Below, in pieces: positions 1 to 31,286 of a stretch of DNA of 64,000 bases. Every line of letters begins with the position of its first letter. Positions within the stretch are counted from its first letter, which is position 1. A program made the translations under genes and the position numbers. Origin of the DNA: Piscicola geometra (Eukaryota > Annelida > Clitellata > Hirudinida > Piscicolidae); assembly GCA_943735955.1 (NCBI GenBank), contig OX030964.1, positions 3,458,099-3,522,098 of the forward strand. The letters are read 5' to 3'. The notes below the pieces were generated by a model. That model saw only the letters and a program-made list of their open reading frames with translations. It had not been told where the DNA came from and did not search any database.

Positions 1-27
1 CCAAACCAAACACCCCCCCAAACCAAC

Positions 28-10803
<10,776 letters not shown>

Positions 10804-11344
10804 ATCTATTTGTGTTTATACATTTAAAGGATGTTTAGCAGAGAGGCTAATTACTTCTCAAAAACACTTTTGATTCAAATTAATTCACATGATACTTTAA
10901 AAATATATATTATAATTACTTTATAATAGTTTTATAGAAATAATAAGAATGATGATATAACAATTATTTTTTTACAGACGACATTTAATCTTTGAGATTT
11001 AAACAGAAAACCCACATTTATTTCTGGAATGAATTCGTACATTATATTTAATATTCAAAAACAAGTTTTAATAAATAAAAGATGTTTGTTGAAAGATGCC
11101 ATTGATTAAATGACTACTAAGAGTATTACAAGAGAAGCTTATTAAAAGAATATTATTATTAGTAATTTAATTTAAATAGCATTGTATGAAAGAATAATGT
11201 AAGAACTAGCGAATGAGATAGAATCAAGCATTAACAAAGTTTCAAATGTATTTATCCATTTAATCACAGAATATTTCATTAAAAAACAAAATTCTAATAT
11301 AGATATAAATATTGTTTTTGATTAATTTTCGTTTAAATGGTTGA
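10804..11344. other. AT-rich spacer between kinase 5' end and IkB-like 3' end
   Basis: About 540 bp, very AT-rich, no frame with coding character and no clear repeat. It must hold the kinase 5' leader or promoter, unless non-coding upstream exons exist, and the 3' trailer of the IkB-like gene. A possible AATAAA on the minus strand sits near 11,010. Confidence 0.6.
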
Positions 11345-14300
11345 TCAAAAGCACTTAGATCGACTCCTGGAACCTGGACTCAAACCTCTCAAAAGATCAA
11401 TTATCTGAAAGAGTTTAAGGTTTTGCTTAAAAGTGCATCCAAATAAGCATAGTACCCAAAAAATTCAAAATCCATAAACGAAAATACCTTAGTGTTATTG
11501 GTGAGTTCTCGCGGCAAATGACCTTCGGAGTTTCGGCAAGATGGATCGGCCCCCCATCTCAGTAGGACTTGCACCAGGTAAAGTTGATGGTCAAATACAT
11601 CATCGTGAAGCCCGTATGTGTCACTTCTTTTGCCCGGTTTGTTTGCCGAATCTTCGCCAAAATAACGGGTTTTTGGCTTCGCATCAAAATTCTGGTTCCA
11701 GTCCTTTAATTTTTTTTTATATGAGTCAATATAAAAGGGACTTTTAAGACTGGTCGCCAAATGCAAGGCTGTGTTTCCATTTCCTGTTTTTGAAGTGATC
11801 ATTTGGTAGAGTAGTTGTTTGGACGACGTGGAGCTGGTAGAGGAGGCTGTAAGATTATAAAGAATTTTATTTGTATTTTGAAAGAGTATTTAGAGTTTAT
11901 TTAAGTGTATTATAATAACGTATTTAAAGGTGATACAATATACAAATATGCAAACGTATATTTAAGACTTGTCTTTTAAATGGCGATATACAAATGATTA
12001 TATTTGTCATACAATAATTTTAAAATTAAAAAAAAATTCAGTTTAAAAAACAACTTTTCGAAATACACCATTATGAGAATCAAAAATTTAAACATCGATA
12101 TTATTTTCCTTTTCACGTAAGATTAAAAACTAAATCATTCTCTAACAATTGGAAGCCAGGTCCAAGAGGAGATGGGCGATTGTAAATGCCGAGGTGTTGA
12201 TAGCCATGTGGAAGGCCGTCATGCCAGACTTGATGTCCTGTAAGGTGGGAGAGAGTGGATAGATGGAAACTCGCTTTAGAAAAAAGATTATGTTCTAAGA
12301 ATATTTTGTTTGATTTGTGGTGTCTGTCATTCTCAGAAGATAATGGACTTGCATACAAAATATTTACGTTATAAAAAAAAAATTCACCTCTTTGACGATG
12401 TCAGCTCCTCTCCGCACAAGCGCCTCTACCACAGCAGCACTGCACACCCTTCCATCCAGGCCTGGAAGCACTCTGCCGTGAGTCAGTATGCTCAGATGAA
12501 GAGCCGTTCTACCTGGAAGGAAGAAAATAAAAAGGATTGGATGAATAAAAAGTTAATTTGGTTTTAAACTAGTTAAAAGTGAAATATTGTTTTGTTAAAA
12601 TAAATCAATCTTTTCAATAAAAGCGTAGATTTTTTAAAGAATACCATTTCACCTTCGCTGTCCAAAACGTCAACATCAAGCTCATCACTTCTAAGGAGTT
12701 CTCTCAAACAATCCAGCCATTTTTCTCCTTTCGAAGCTGCAAAGTGGACCGGAAACAAGAACTCGATTGAAGATCTGTGGTTACCGACGTCATTGATTTT
12801 CTTCTTTATGATCTTTTGGTTTGGATTGGCGCCTTTTTTGAGAAGTTGGTGGAGCATCGAAGTTTGGTTTTGAAGGACGGCCAGAACAAGAGGCGTCTGA
12901 TTATTAGATGAAATAATTTTTTATGATTAGAAATTAATTTTAAAAAAATAAAATAATTAATTATTATTTAGTCCTATCGAACTCGAAAAAATAACTCAAT
13001 TAAAAGTATTAACAAACTTGTTTAAGGTTATTCTGTGAGTTAATTATTCCTTCAACATTCTCCACATTAGCTTCTCTTGTGGAGTTTCTTCCACTATCCA
13101 GTACCTCCATGATTACATTGAACGCTCCTAAATCTTCATGGATTATAGCACGGTGCAACATGCTGTAAGAAAATACAAGTTTTGGACTAAGCTAAAGGTT
13201 TATAGGAATTAAAATAATGATTTTACATCAAATTTTACTTTTTTAAAACAATTAAAATTAAAAATTTTCTTAATTTTTTTATTAGAAATTATATGTCACA
13301 CCAAAAATTCATAATAAAAATAATTTCGAACCATCTCCGTCATAACGACACTAACCTATCTCCATCAGAATCTTTAAACCCAATCTGTTCAAACTCAATT
13401 TTCCCCACTCCACCCATCTTCCAACCATCATTTTGCAACGAACCATTACAACAACCATTATTCTGCAACGCACAATTAGAGCAACCACCATTTTGCAGCC
13501 CATCATTAAAAAAACCACAATTATTTTGCAGCCCATCATTAAAAAAACCACAATTATTTTGCAGCCCATCATTAAAAAAACCACAATTATTTTGCAACCC
13601 ACCATTAAAAAAACCACAATTATTATGCAACCTTCCATCACAAACACCATTATTTTGAGAAGAAGCCAAATTATCAAAAAATGTTTCGTTTTTTTCCACA
13701 ACACCCGTTTCATTGTTTCCATTGATGGTGTTGTGATGGTTAGTTGGACCGAAGGATGGGGTATCCGTGGCTCCGATTTCAACATTATTCAAAGCGTCTT
13801 GCCATTGGGCTAGCGACATCAACTTCTCAAGAATATTGAATCCTAATTCTTCTTCAAATTCGTTTGGTAGTAGTTGAAGCTGTTGTTGTGGTTGTGAATG
13901 TTGTTGTGATTGTTGCTCTTGTTGATTCTCTTGTAGTATTATTTCTAGCTTATTTGGCTTTCTAGACTGCTTTAATGTTATTTCCGGTGGCGGGAAAAAC
14001 ATAACGTTTGGGTCCTCCAACTGTGTTGCTCCAGCAGTTTCTGGGTCAAGGTACTTAATTAGGTCATCTTCATCATCATCAAGACCCTCATACGTCACGA
14101 AGGCTTCTGGACTGACGTCAGAGGGCGTGGAGCGTATGTTGTCGACGTCATCGTCGTTGTTATTTGTACTAATGTTGTTATAATTATTGTTGATATTATT
14201 ATTATTATTATTAATGTCGTTAATGTTGTTATTATTATTGTTATTATAATTATAATCTTTGTTGAAACCCTCATTTTCGTGGTCTTCGTAGTCGTTGTTG

Positions 14301-17282
14301 AAATCATTGTTATTACTGTTATAACTATTTGTATGAATGTTGTAAGTCTTTGGCAGAGCATTTTTGCTAATAATTATATCTTTTTTGATGTCAACATGTC
14401 CATAAGAATGTAATTCATTAAGAAAATAACTATTGTTATCGAAAATATTAAGAGTACTATGATTTATATTTTTAATATAATTATTTGGAATATCATGATT
14501 TATATTTTTATTATAATTATTTGGATTATCATGGTTTATATTGTTATTATAATTTATTTCAATTTCGTTAGTTGTAGTTTTATTTTCCATTCCATTTTCA
14601 TGATCGATGTAAATCGGGTCACTTTTGAGTTGCACAAAGCCATTTTCAATGAAGTTTCTATAAAAGAAATATTGACTCGGAATAAAAAAAAAGTTAAGAA
14701 TTAAATGAATAAAAACTGTTTTTAAATAAGACATTGATGGATTCATAAAGATTTTAAACTTTTTTCAATGAATCAGATTTTATTGTTAAATAAGCGATGG
14801 AAACCCAAGACTATAGAACCCGGGTGACACCAAAATATGCGAGAAAAATATCACTAATTATGATTTTAAGTTAATTTATCATTTTAAAACAAGCTTCTTA
14901 TTCTTCTTATTCAGATATACTGTGAATTTTCAATTTTATAAAGTATCTCATATAGGAAAATGATTTTAGATTTAATCTTGGCTATAAAAAATCTCGTCTA
15001 ACCATTAAATCGCTCAATATAAAGTTTATTCATTTAAATTTTTATATATTGAAACAATTAAAACAATTTTTATTTTTAATTTATGTTTGATACTTTTTGG
15101 AAGAAAAATTTATATACATTAAATAATTTGAATTGTGTATAAAAATTGGATAAACCGGGTCCAAAAACTAGCGTGGTACCTGAATCATAAGTAGGATACC
15201 CGGGTACCCATTTCCACTCCTATATTGATAGCATGTAATTGCAAATAGTAAATCATGATAGGGTAAATCATAAACAAACTTAAAGTCTTCATGATTTTCG
15301 GCAAATTCTTTCATTAAATCTTCCATCGGAGCTATATCCAAAGTTTCCTTCTTTCTGCCAACCTCGCTTGATTGTTCAAAGAATAATTAGATAATAATGA
15401 TAATTAATTAATCATTAAATAATGGACTGCAGTTATAATTAACTGAGCACAAATGAGATGTGACTAAGCTTGAGAAAAGTTTAAATAAGAACTGGAAAAA
15501 CCTATTTCATGTCTTAAAAATGCATTGAAATTTATTCGAATGGTTGCGTGTGTAATTTATTGCTGTCAAGTAGACAATAAGGCCCACCGCAAGCCTAACC
15601 AGAATGTTTGAATCTTCTGAGCTTTTAAATTTAGCCGCAGAATTACAATTTACGAGAAATTCACTTAGTAGCTTAAAATAGAGAAGAAAACAATAAATTT
15701 AATTTTAACCATATACAAAAATAACCCGCCAATAGTTAAGGGAATCTCAAAGTGATACGCATGAATATAAAGTTTTCAGCCACATAAGTATTTTTAATCG
15801 ATGAAAAATTTGAATATTCAGTCGCAGAAGATTTAATCACCCTGAATACCTACCAACTCACCTTTCAACCAAACCAGAAAACATCTCGCTTTCATTATAG
15901 CTATCATGAAGTTTGTCTTTCTCAACCAATAAATTTGTACAATTTTCATCTTTAACAGATTTTTTTCCGGAATAATTTTTATCAAATTCCTTCAGCAGTT
16001 TTTTGTCTTCACACTTTGGTTTGTAATGTTGGTGTTCAGATAGGTTCAAATCAGGCCGTGTCTTAACCATTAATTCGCTCTCTAAATTCAAATTGCAATT
16101 TGGTTCAATCGGATATGCTTGCGTTTGAAATTGGTTTGGGTTTTCACAATAGTTGGTGAGAATAGGCACGCCCTTAGCATTGTTTATGTCTTTGAATTGC
16201 CCATTGTTCATATGGCTCTTGGTACCATTAGGTATGCTTTGTAGTGTGTTAGTTCTTTTGGTTGTCTGGTGGTTTGTGTTTTTGTTTGTTTCATTAGGTG
16301 CAAATCTATAAGAGAGTGGGTTGTTTCTGGTTGTGTTTGTTATATGCTTAGTTACACTGTTATTGTTCTCGTTGTTATTCAAATCATTCTTTATAACCAA
16401 CATCACATTTCCAGAAGAGTCACTATTGTGATAGTGTGTTTTATGCGAGTTTTCAGATAAGTTAGCAAAATTTTCAAAGTTACAATTCTTGTAAAGAACA
16501 CTTTCCCTTTGGTTTACGGTGTTCCCGTCATGTGTGTAAGGACCACTTTGCAGGTTTAATGATCTGTTGGGAGTATTGTAGGCGTTGTTGCTGCTCACAC
16601 TGCCGTAATTGAGAATAGGGAGGGAGTGATAGAATGGATTCCTGTAGTAAGTAGAAGACTCTCTTGGGGACATTTCTTGATTAGAAAACCAATCATAGTT
16701 GTTTCCTTGTATTTGGGCAGAGCTCTGAGGGTAAAAGCTAAGATTTGGAGTTGGCAGCATTTGTTGACAAGGTCTGGGTGGGTGGGTGGGAGAGTTGCTA
16801 GTTTTGCATTTTCTTTCTCGAATTTTCTGGATGGAAAATCCATTGCCAAAACATCCAGCATTGTAGACTCCATCAGGGATGGCCATTCCGTCCTGAAATG
16901 TCATCTCGCCGAATCTGTTGTGGCTCTTTTCGTTGATGGGAGAATTCTGGAGGTCTCTCGCTAGACTGCTTCCAACAGTCTCAAAACTAGGAATGGACGG
17001 GTTGTTGAAGGCAGGTTTGACGAATTTAGAAGGTGGTTGGAGGTCGGAGGGATGCCGCTTGTGGCTCGGGAGACCCCCGTCTGGACCTCTGCATCTCATG
17101 GGAAACTTCTCACACATCAGGGAGTCCATCATCGCTTCCAAACTTACTGCTTCATTCCTCGTGCCGTGGTCTGGAGTTAGTTTCAGACGCTCCAACATTT
17201 CCTCCGTGATCGTCAGCCGCTCTTCGGTCATTTCGCTGGCGTTTTCAGACAAAGAGCGCATTGGATCTAAGAGAAAAGTCAT
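11345..17282 (-). CDS. Nuclear IkB-like ankyrin protein (Bcl-3/NFKBIZ/cactus group)
   Basis: Eight phase-consistent exons: 15862-17282, 13356-14657, 13018-13162, 12653-12896, 12388-12512, 12147-12237, 11488-11846 and 11345-11404, giving 1248 codons. Exons 1-2 encode a long disordered Asn/Ser-rich N-terminus containing an 11-residue tandem repeat. From about residue 907 the ankyrin domain runs: DGDSMLHRAI, TPLVLAVLQNQ, a third repeat with FPVHFAASKG, GRTALHLSIL, SGMTAFHMAI, and finally GNGNTALHLATSL with LLRWGADPSCRN. The last repeat closely resembles the C-terminal repeat of IkB-zeta, Bcl-3 and cactus. Known family members bind Rel/NF-kB dimers in cytoplasm or nucleus; the long N-terminus suggests the atypical nuclear type (inference). 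The start is uncertain: TTAG just inside the first codons could be a 3' splice site, so an upstream exon is possible. The last exon replaces a read-through frame ending at 11401. Confidence 0.82.
13485..13640 (-). repeat. 33-bp coding tandem repeat (11-residue Cys/Asn/Phe unit)
   Basis: Four to five nearly identical 33-bp copies in exon 2 of the IkB-like gene, followed by more diverged ones down to about 13,440. Each encodes GLQNNCGFFND or a variant, so Cys recurs every 11 residues. The near identity at DNA level indicates recent tandem expansion in frame. Confidence 0.9.
15180..15366 (-). other. Exon-like open segment inside the IkB-like gene, intron 1
   Basis: A 187-bp open segment with coding-like composition, bounded by AG on the 5' side (minus strand) and GTACCA on the 3' side. 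It reads through DLMKEFAENHEDFKF and YQYRSGNGYPGILL; I do not recognise the family. Joined to exon 1 it stays in frame, but joined on to exon 2 it brings a stop after two codons (K, L, H, stop). It may be an alternative truncating exon, an exonised repeat or a gene relic. Confidence 0.4.
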
Positions 17283-18280
17283 ACTTGTGGATACGATTCT
17301 AGTTTAGATTATTTGGCTTTCTATTTAGAACTAAAGTTTCGATTCTTTTAGAATAAACGGAAGGTAAGAACTATGCATAAATGATGCACGTCATTAAACC
17401 TTCGATTTCTCAAACTATACGAACTCATTAAAATAACTTTCACCTTTATATAGTCGAAGCCATTCCAATAGCTACACAAAAGAATAGTACATAGCCTAAG
17501 TATGCACTTATCAAAATAGATATAAATATCTCAATAAATGGTAAATATTTGAGTTACGCCTATAATAATTACAATAAATGTTAACGTAATTTATAAGCGT
17601 TGGTTCTAATGACTCATGAGGTTATAGAGCTTATAAATGGCACCATTTATACAGATTTATTTTAATTACTTCCATCCGTTTGCTACTGTAGTGTCTCAAT
17701 TTCCTGATACTTTTCATTAAAATATTTTTATTTTTTAAACAACTTAATATATCTATTATTTAGCATTTTTTCGAAAAAACATTTGGTTAAAACGCCAGAA
17801 ATTATATTTATAAAAGAGATAAAAAAGGATAAAAGAAAAAATGAATGAAGCCCAAACAAAAAGATTTGAGAAAAATCGGTTCTTTTTTCTCACAACCATA
17901 ATTTACTGAATGGAAGACATAAATCGTCATTATTGAATCACTCTCTGCCCCACACAAAAAACACATTTATACCTACCGCTCCCTCAACGAATTTCTCAAT
18001 AAAATAATTTTGAAAATGAGCATTACGATAATAAATTTAACAAAAAGCAACCACAAAAACGCACTTAACCACCTAATTTTGGCTTTTCGGAGTGCGGGTA
18101 AATGCGCTAACGAGGAGCGGGTGAACGGGAATTTTCGCGTTTGAATGATAACCTAAAATTGAGTGGTTTGAGGTTTAATAGTTTATTCAAATTAATTTAG
18201 TCAAAATGTAGAATTTATTTTTTATATCTTTCCTTTCGGGGTGTAGAAACTGAATGTCTTTGAATTATATATAATTATTT
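17283..18280. other. Upstream region of the IkB-like gene
   Basis: About 1 kb between the IkB-like start and the HAUS1 3' end. Mostly AT-rich without coding frames; a more mixed-composition part lies at 17,940-18,160. It contains GGGAATTTTC at 18127-18136, close to an NF-kB/Rel consensus. Confidence 0.5.
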
Positions 18281-18286
18281 TTTATT
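18281..18286 (-). terminator. Polyadenylation signal AATAAA of HAUS1
   Basis: Minus-strand AATAAA about 27 bases past the HAUS1 stop codon, within CCAATAAAAAATAATT. The short distance implies a very compact 3' trailer. Confidence 0.6.
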
Positions 18287-18312
18287 GGTGTAATTATTTG
18301 ACTGCAATGAAA

Positions 18313-20738
18313 TCATTGGGCATCACTGATACAGGCGATGTACTGCTTCAACTCATTTTGAACACTTTCCTGAAAAAAATCAATTTCAAAACTGGAAAAA
18401 AATTGAAGAAAAAAATTCATTATTCTAAAATATTGAATATTTAAAAATTTAAATAATAAAATGATAATATATAATTATATAAATTAAGAAAATTAAATTT
18501 AAATATTTTCTTGAATGGTAGAAGAGTAAGCCACACCAATTCCTGTTTGGCCTTTTCTATTTCTATTTTCGACAAAGTCAAATCCTAAATAAATGAGGAT
18601 AGTGCAAGTTTCTAATAAAAGTATAAAAATTATAAAAATCACATAATAACAACACTAACGTCACAGCTAAATAGGCATATAATACTGCAAAATACACAAG
18701 AAAAACTCAATAACACCCATACAACACAAAAAAAAATACATACAATACTATACAAAAATAAAAATAGAGAACTACACACAACACACAAACGACACTATAC
18801 AACACACGTAAACAACAACACATTTAAAAAATACACAACAACACATAGAAAACAACACAACACACATACAACACTGACTGCAGGCAGGGAGCGGTACGCT
18901 TTAATCTTTTTTCTTAGACCTTCCAGCTTTTCCTTCTCTTCTCTTAGTTGCTGGAAATTAAAAATAAATATTTTAATAATTTTCATATTTATATAGCGCT
19001 TAGTTAAGCAACAGATTCGCTCTTATTAAAATACTTTATATATAATGTATTTATTACTTTAATAAAAGTTTTTTTTTTAAATTGTAAAATTAATTTTTTA
19101 TCAAATTAATATTGAAAAAAAAATGAATATTATGGATGAGCAAAACAATGGAGATGATCAAGGAAGCCACCTGTCCTTTCACGACAATGTTGCGGTGGTG
19201 GAGTGATTCAGTTAAGCCCCTCTTCTCAAGTTCTGCCTGTGAAAAATAAAGTAAAAATTATTAATTAATTATATTTAAATAAAAAGTCTTAAAAATTATG
19301 TTTTACAATTTTAATTCTTCAAATATTGAGATTTTATTTTTAATTTACCTGTGTTTTCGAAGTATTAGTTTTGTAATGGCTGATTTTTTTCTCAAGAAAT
19401 TCTGGCTTTTGAGATTTTAATTTTCTGGCTTCTGCATTGTTCTCTGATTGCTGTGTTAACTGACTTGAGAGTCTGTGGTGAAGGATGGATGAGTGAATGA
19501 GGAACTGATGGATGGATGATGAGTGAATGAGAAACTGATGGATGGATGGATGAGTAATTGATTTTTGGATGATTGAATGAGGAATTGATGTATGGATATG
19601 TAAACTGATGGATGGATGAGTGAGAGAGTCGTTACACATAAATGAAATAACTTCGAATGTGATTTAATTCTGCAAATTGAATTTTTTCTCTTCTAAAGAA
19701 GACCAATTAATTATAGTTACTAATTGAACCAATTATTTATTTACTAATTGAACCAATTAATTATATTTACTAGTTGAAAAAATTAATTATAGCTACTAGT
19801 TGAACCAATTCATTATAGTTAATAATTGAACCAATTAATGATAGTTAATAATTGAACCAATTCATTATAGTTAATAATTGAACCAATTCATTATAGTTAC
19901 TTATTGAACCAATTCATTATAGTTAATAATTGAACCAATTAATTATAGTTATTAATTGATCCAATTAAATTGAGTACCTGCCAAGCTGGCCAGATGTGCT
20001 GAGAAGGTCCTGTTGCTTGCTCACAAGCCCCTCCAACACCTCCTTCTCTCTCTTAATCGCCTCCTTCAAAACCCTCTCTTCTCTCACTTTGTCTAGCATC
20101 CCCAAGCTTATGCTGATGGAGTACACATTGAATTTAGTTATATTTAAGAATAAAATATAATACAATGACTATTTATATATTTATTAATGAATATGCAAAT
20201 ATCTAACCAGGTTTCATCAGGGTTGCTAACAGAAAGTTGACTAGCACAATCGGCAATGATTTCAATGTTGCATTTTATTTTTGCATCCAAGGAATCAAGT
20301 GGGAACCTCAATCTACCGAAAAAGTCATCTAGCCTTTTGCCTGATGGTTTAACGTTTTTTTATTATTCTTAAGAATATTTTAAAACTAACTAGTGAAATA
20401 TTAGTGAAAACTATTTTTTCATATTTAAATAAAAACGAAAAAGATTTTTTAACAAACTTTCATCTTCGTAGAATTGTATACTGGAATCAAAATCTTGAAT
20501 AACGTATTCCATCTTTTTGTTTGCCAGCCTGCTTTGCAGCATCATTCCATGCAGATACTCAACCGTTGTTTCATTCACTTCAAAGTTCTTACATGTTTCT
20601 TCTTTGAAAATTTCGTTTTCTAGCCATTCCTTAACCTCAAAATTAAGAAAAAACAATTCAAAGTTGAGTGAATAAATGTTTTAAATAAGTCGAATCATTT
20701 ATATAAAATAAACTCACTTCTTTATACTTGAATTCCAT
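18313..20738 (-). CDS. HAUS1: HAUS augmin-like complex subunit 1
   Basis: Subunit of the eight-protein augmin complex, which recruits gamma-tubulin to spindle microtubules to nucleate branches. Nine exons join in phase: 20718-20738 (MEFKYKE), 20458-20635, 20208-20340, 19978-20112, 19349-19472, 19171-19236, 18879-18950, 18537-18584 and 18313-18369. The product is 277 residues, against about 278 in human. Recognisable blocks are the N-terminal VKEWLENE with VNETTVEYLH, the middle coiled coil (KAIKREKEVLEG-like region from 20112), KRGLTESLHHRN, LRKKIKAYRSLP and the C-terminal KIEIEKAKQEL, in the same order as human HAUS1. It is predicted to be mostly alpha-helical coiled coil. The first exon codes only seven residues. 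The neighbour upstream on the same strand is IQUB, about 570 bp away. Confidence 0.9.
18650..18870. repeat. ACA/ACACAA-rich tract in HAUS1 intron
   Basis: Degenerate acaacacaca-type sequence between HAUS1 exons 18537-18584 and 18879-18950, ending just next to the 5' splice site of the latter. Confidence 0.6.
18978..19022 (-). mobile_element. Short LINE/SINE 3'-tail copy
   Basis: On the minus strand this reads gagcgaatctgttgcttaac then taagcgctatataaat. It closely follows the 3' end of the LINE at 31.3 kb (gagcgcttttgttcgcttag, then gcgctatacaaatt). It lies in the HAUS1 intron between 18950 and 19171. No coding part accompanies it. Confidence 0.55.
19690..19972. repeat. Roughly 26-bp tandem repeat in HAUS1 intron
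   Basis: About ten imperfect copies of a unit like aattatagttactaattgaa followed by ccaatt, between exons 19349-19472 and 19978-20112. Confidence 0.85.
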
Positions 20739-21123
20739 TTGTTACAAATGATTTGTAGCTCTCTTATTTTTATAACATTTAAAAGCACCGCTTTAGGATT
20801 AAAAGTAAACTCAGAATTTAATAAAAAAGTAAAAGCAAAGTATTTTTTAAATCCGGAATTAATATTTATACCTTCGAATTAGTTTATTAAACATAAAAAT
20901 TATTATTTCTAAAATAAATAATTTAAAAAGTCAATATAAAATTTTTATGTAGAAACATTACTGAATAAAACATGTTGAAAAATATCATGAAAAAAATTAA
21001 CGTCAAACAAACTTCAAAAAACACACTATTTAAAAAAAAATTCTTTAAAACTCGAATTTTAATTGACCCAGTATTCCACTCTACTGCCACCAGTTTTACA
21101 GCACCACATCATTACATCTCCAT

Positions 21124-21129
21124 TTTTAT
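21124..21129 (-). terminator. Possible polyadenylation signal of IQUB
   Basis: Minus-strand AATAAA about 180 bases past the IQUB stop. It is the nearest clear match; usage is inferred. Confidence 0.35.
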
Positions 21130-21310
21130 TCCACTCCAACATCATCCTGCCCCACAATCATCCATTCGTCAACCATTATTCATCCGTCCACTATTATAAA
21201 TCCAATATCCATCCCCATTAACCCACGATCGTCCAACCATTCCACAACCCTCATCCGTTCCACACCCCACCATCCCATCATCATCATCCCAACCCCACCC
21301 TCCTCCATCA

Positions 21311-30876
<9,566 letters not shown>

Positions 30877-31286
30877 TTTAATTTTAGAATAGAAAATCTT
30901 TTAACTACTCAAAAAATAGAAACATACAAAATTTCAAATATAAAACAACTAAATAGAAATAATTTTTTTATGTTTCAACAGCTTTGCTCCATCGTCCGGA
31001 ACTCAGAAAAATAATTGATATAACATACTGCTAGTTTATTATCAAAAAATGTTTTTCATTTTAATTTGAACAAGACAAGTATTTAAATTTGTATCAATAG
31101 CAACGTAAAAACAAAGACATGACATTCTTTTTACAAAATAAAAAAGTTGTGTTCTGTAAAAAAATGAACTATCCAAACTAAATAAAATGTCATAGTTTTG
31201 TTTTTTTAAAAAAACATAATAAACTATCTAACAAAATATTATTTACCGATTGTTTTTCTTGCAACAAGACTCTTGTTACAAGAGCT
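30877..31286. other. Upstream region of IQUB
   Basis: About 400 bp of AT-rich sequence between the IQUB start and the LINE 3' tail. No coding frame; the IQUB promoter is expected here. Confidence 0.5.

Noticed and set aside
11401..11487. Read-through C-terminus (VFSFMDFEFFGYYAYL) of the IkB-like protein
   Set aside because: A GT/AG intron of 83 bp (11405-11487) gives the more family-like ending IIDLLRGLSPG; the read-through stays possible as a retained-intron form.
13293..13813. Plus-strand and other-phase frames over the Cys repeat region
   Set aside because: They mirror the 33-bp repeat in the IkB-like exon; the minus frame joins in phase to the ankyrin exons and is the real one.
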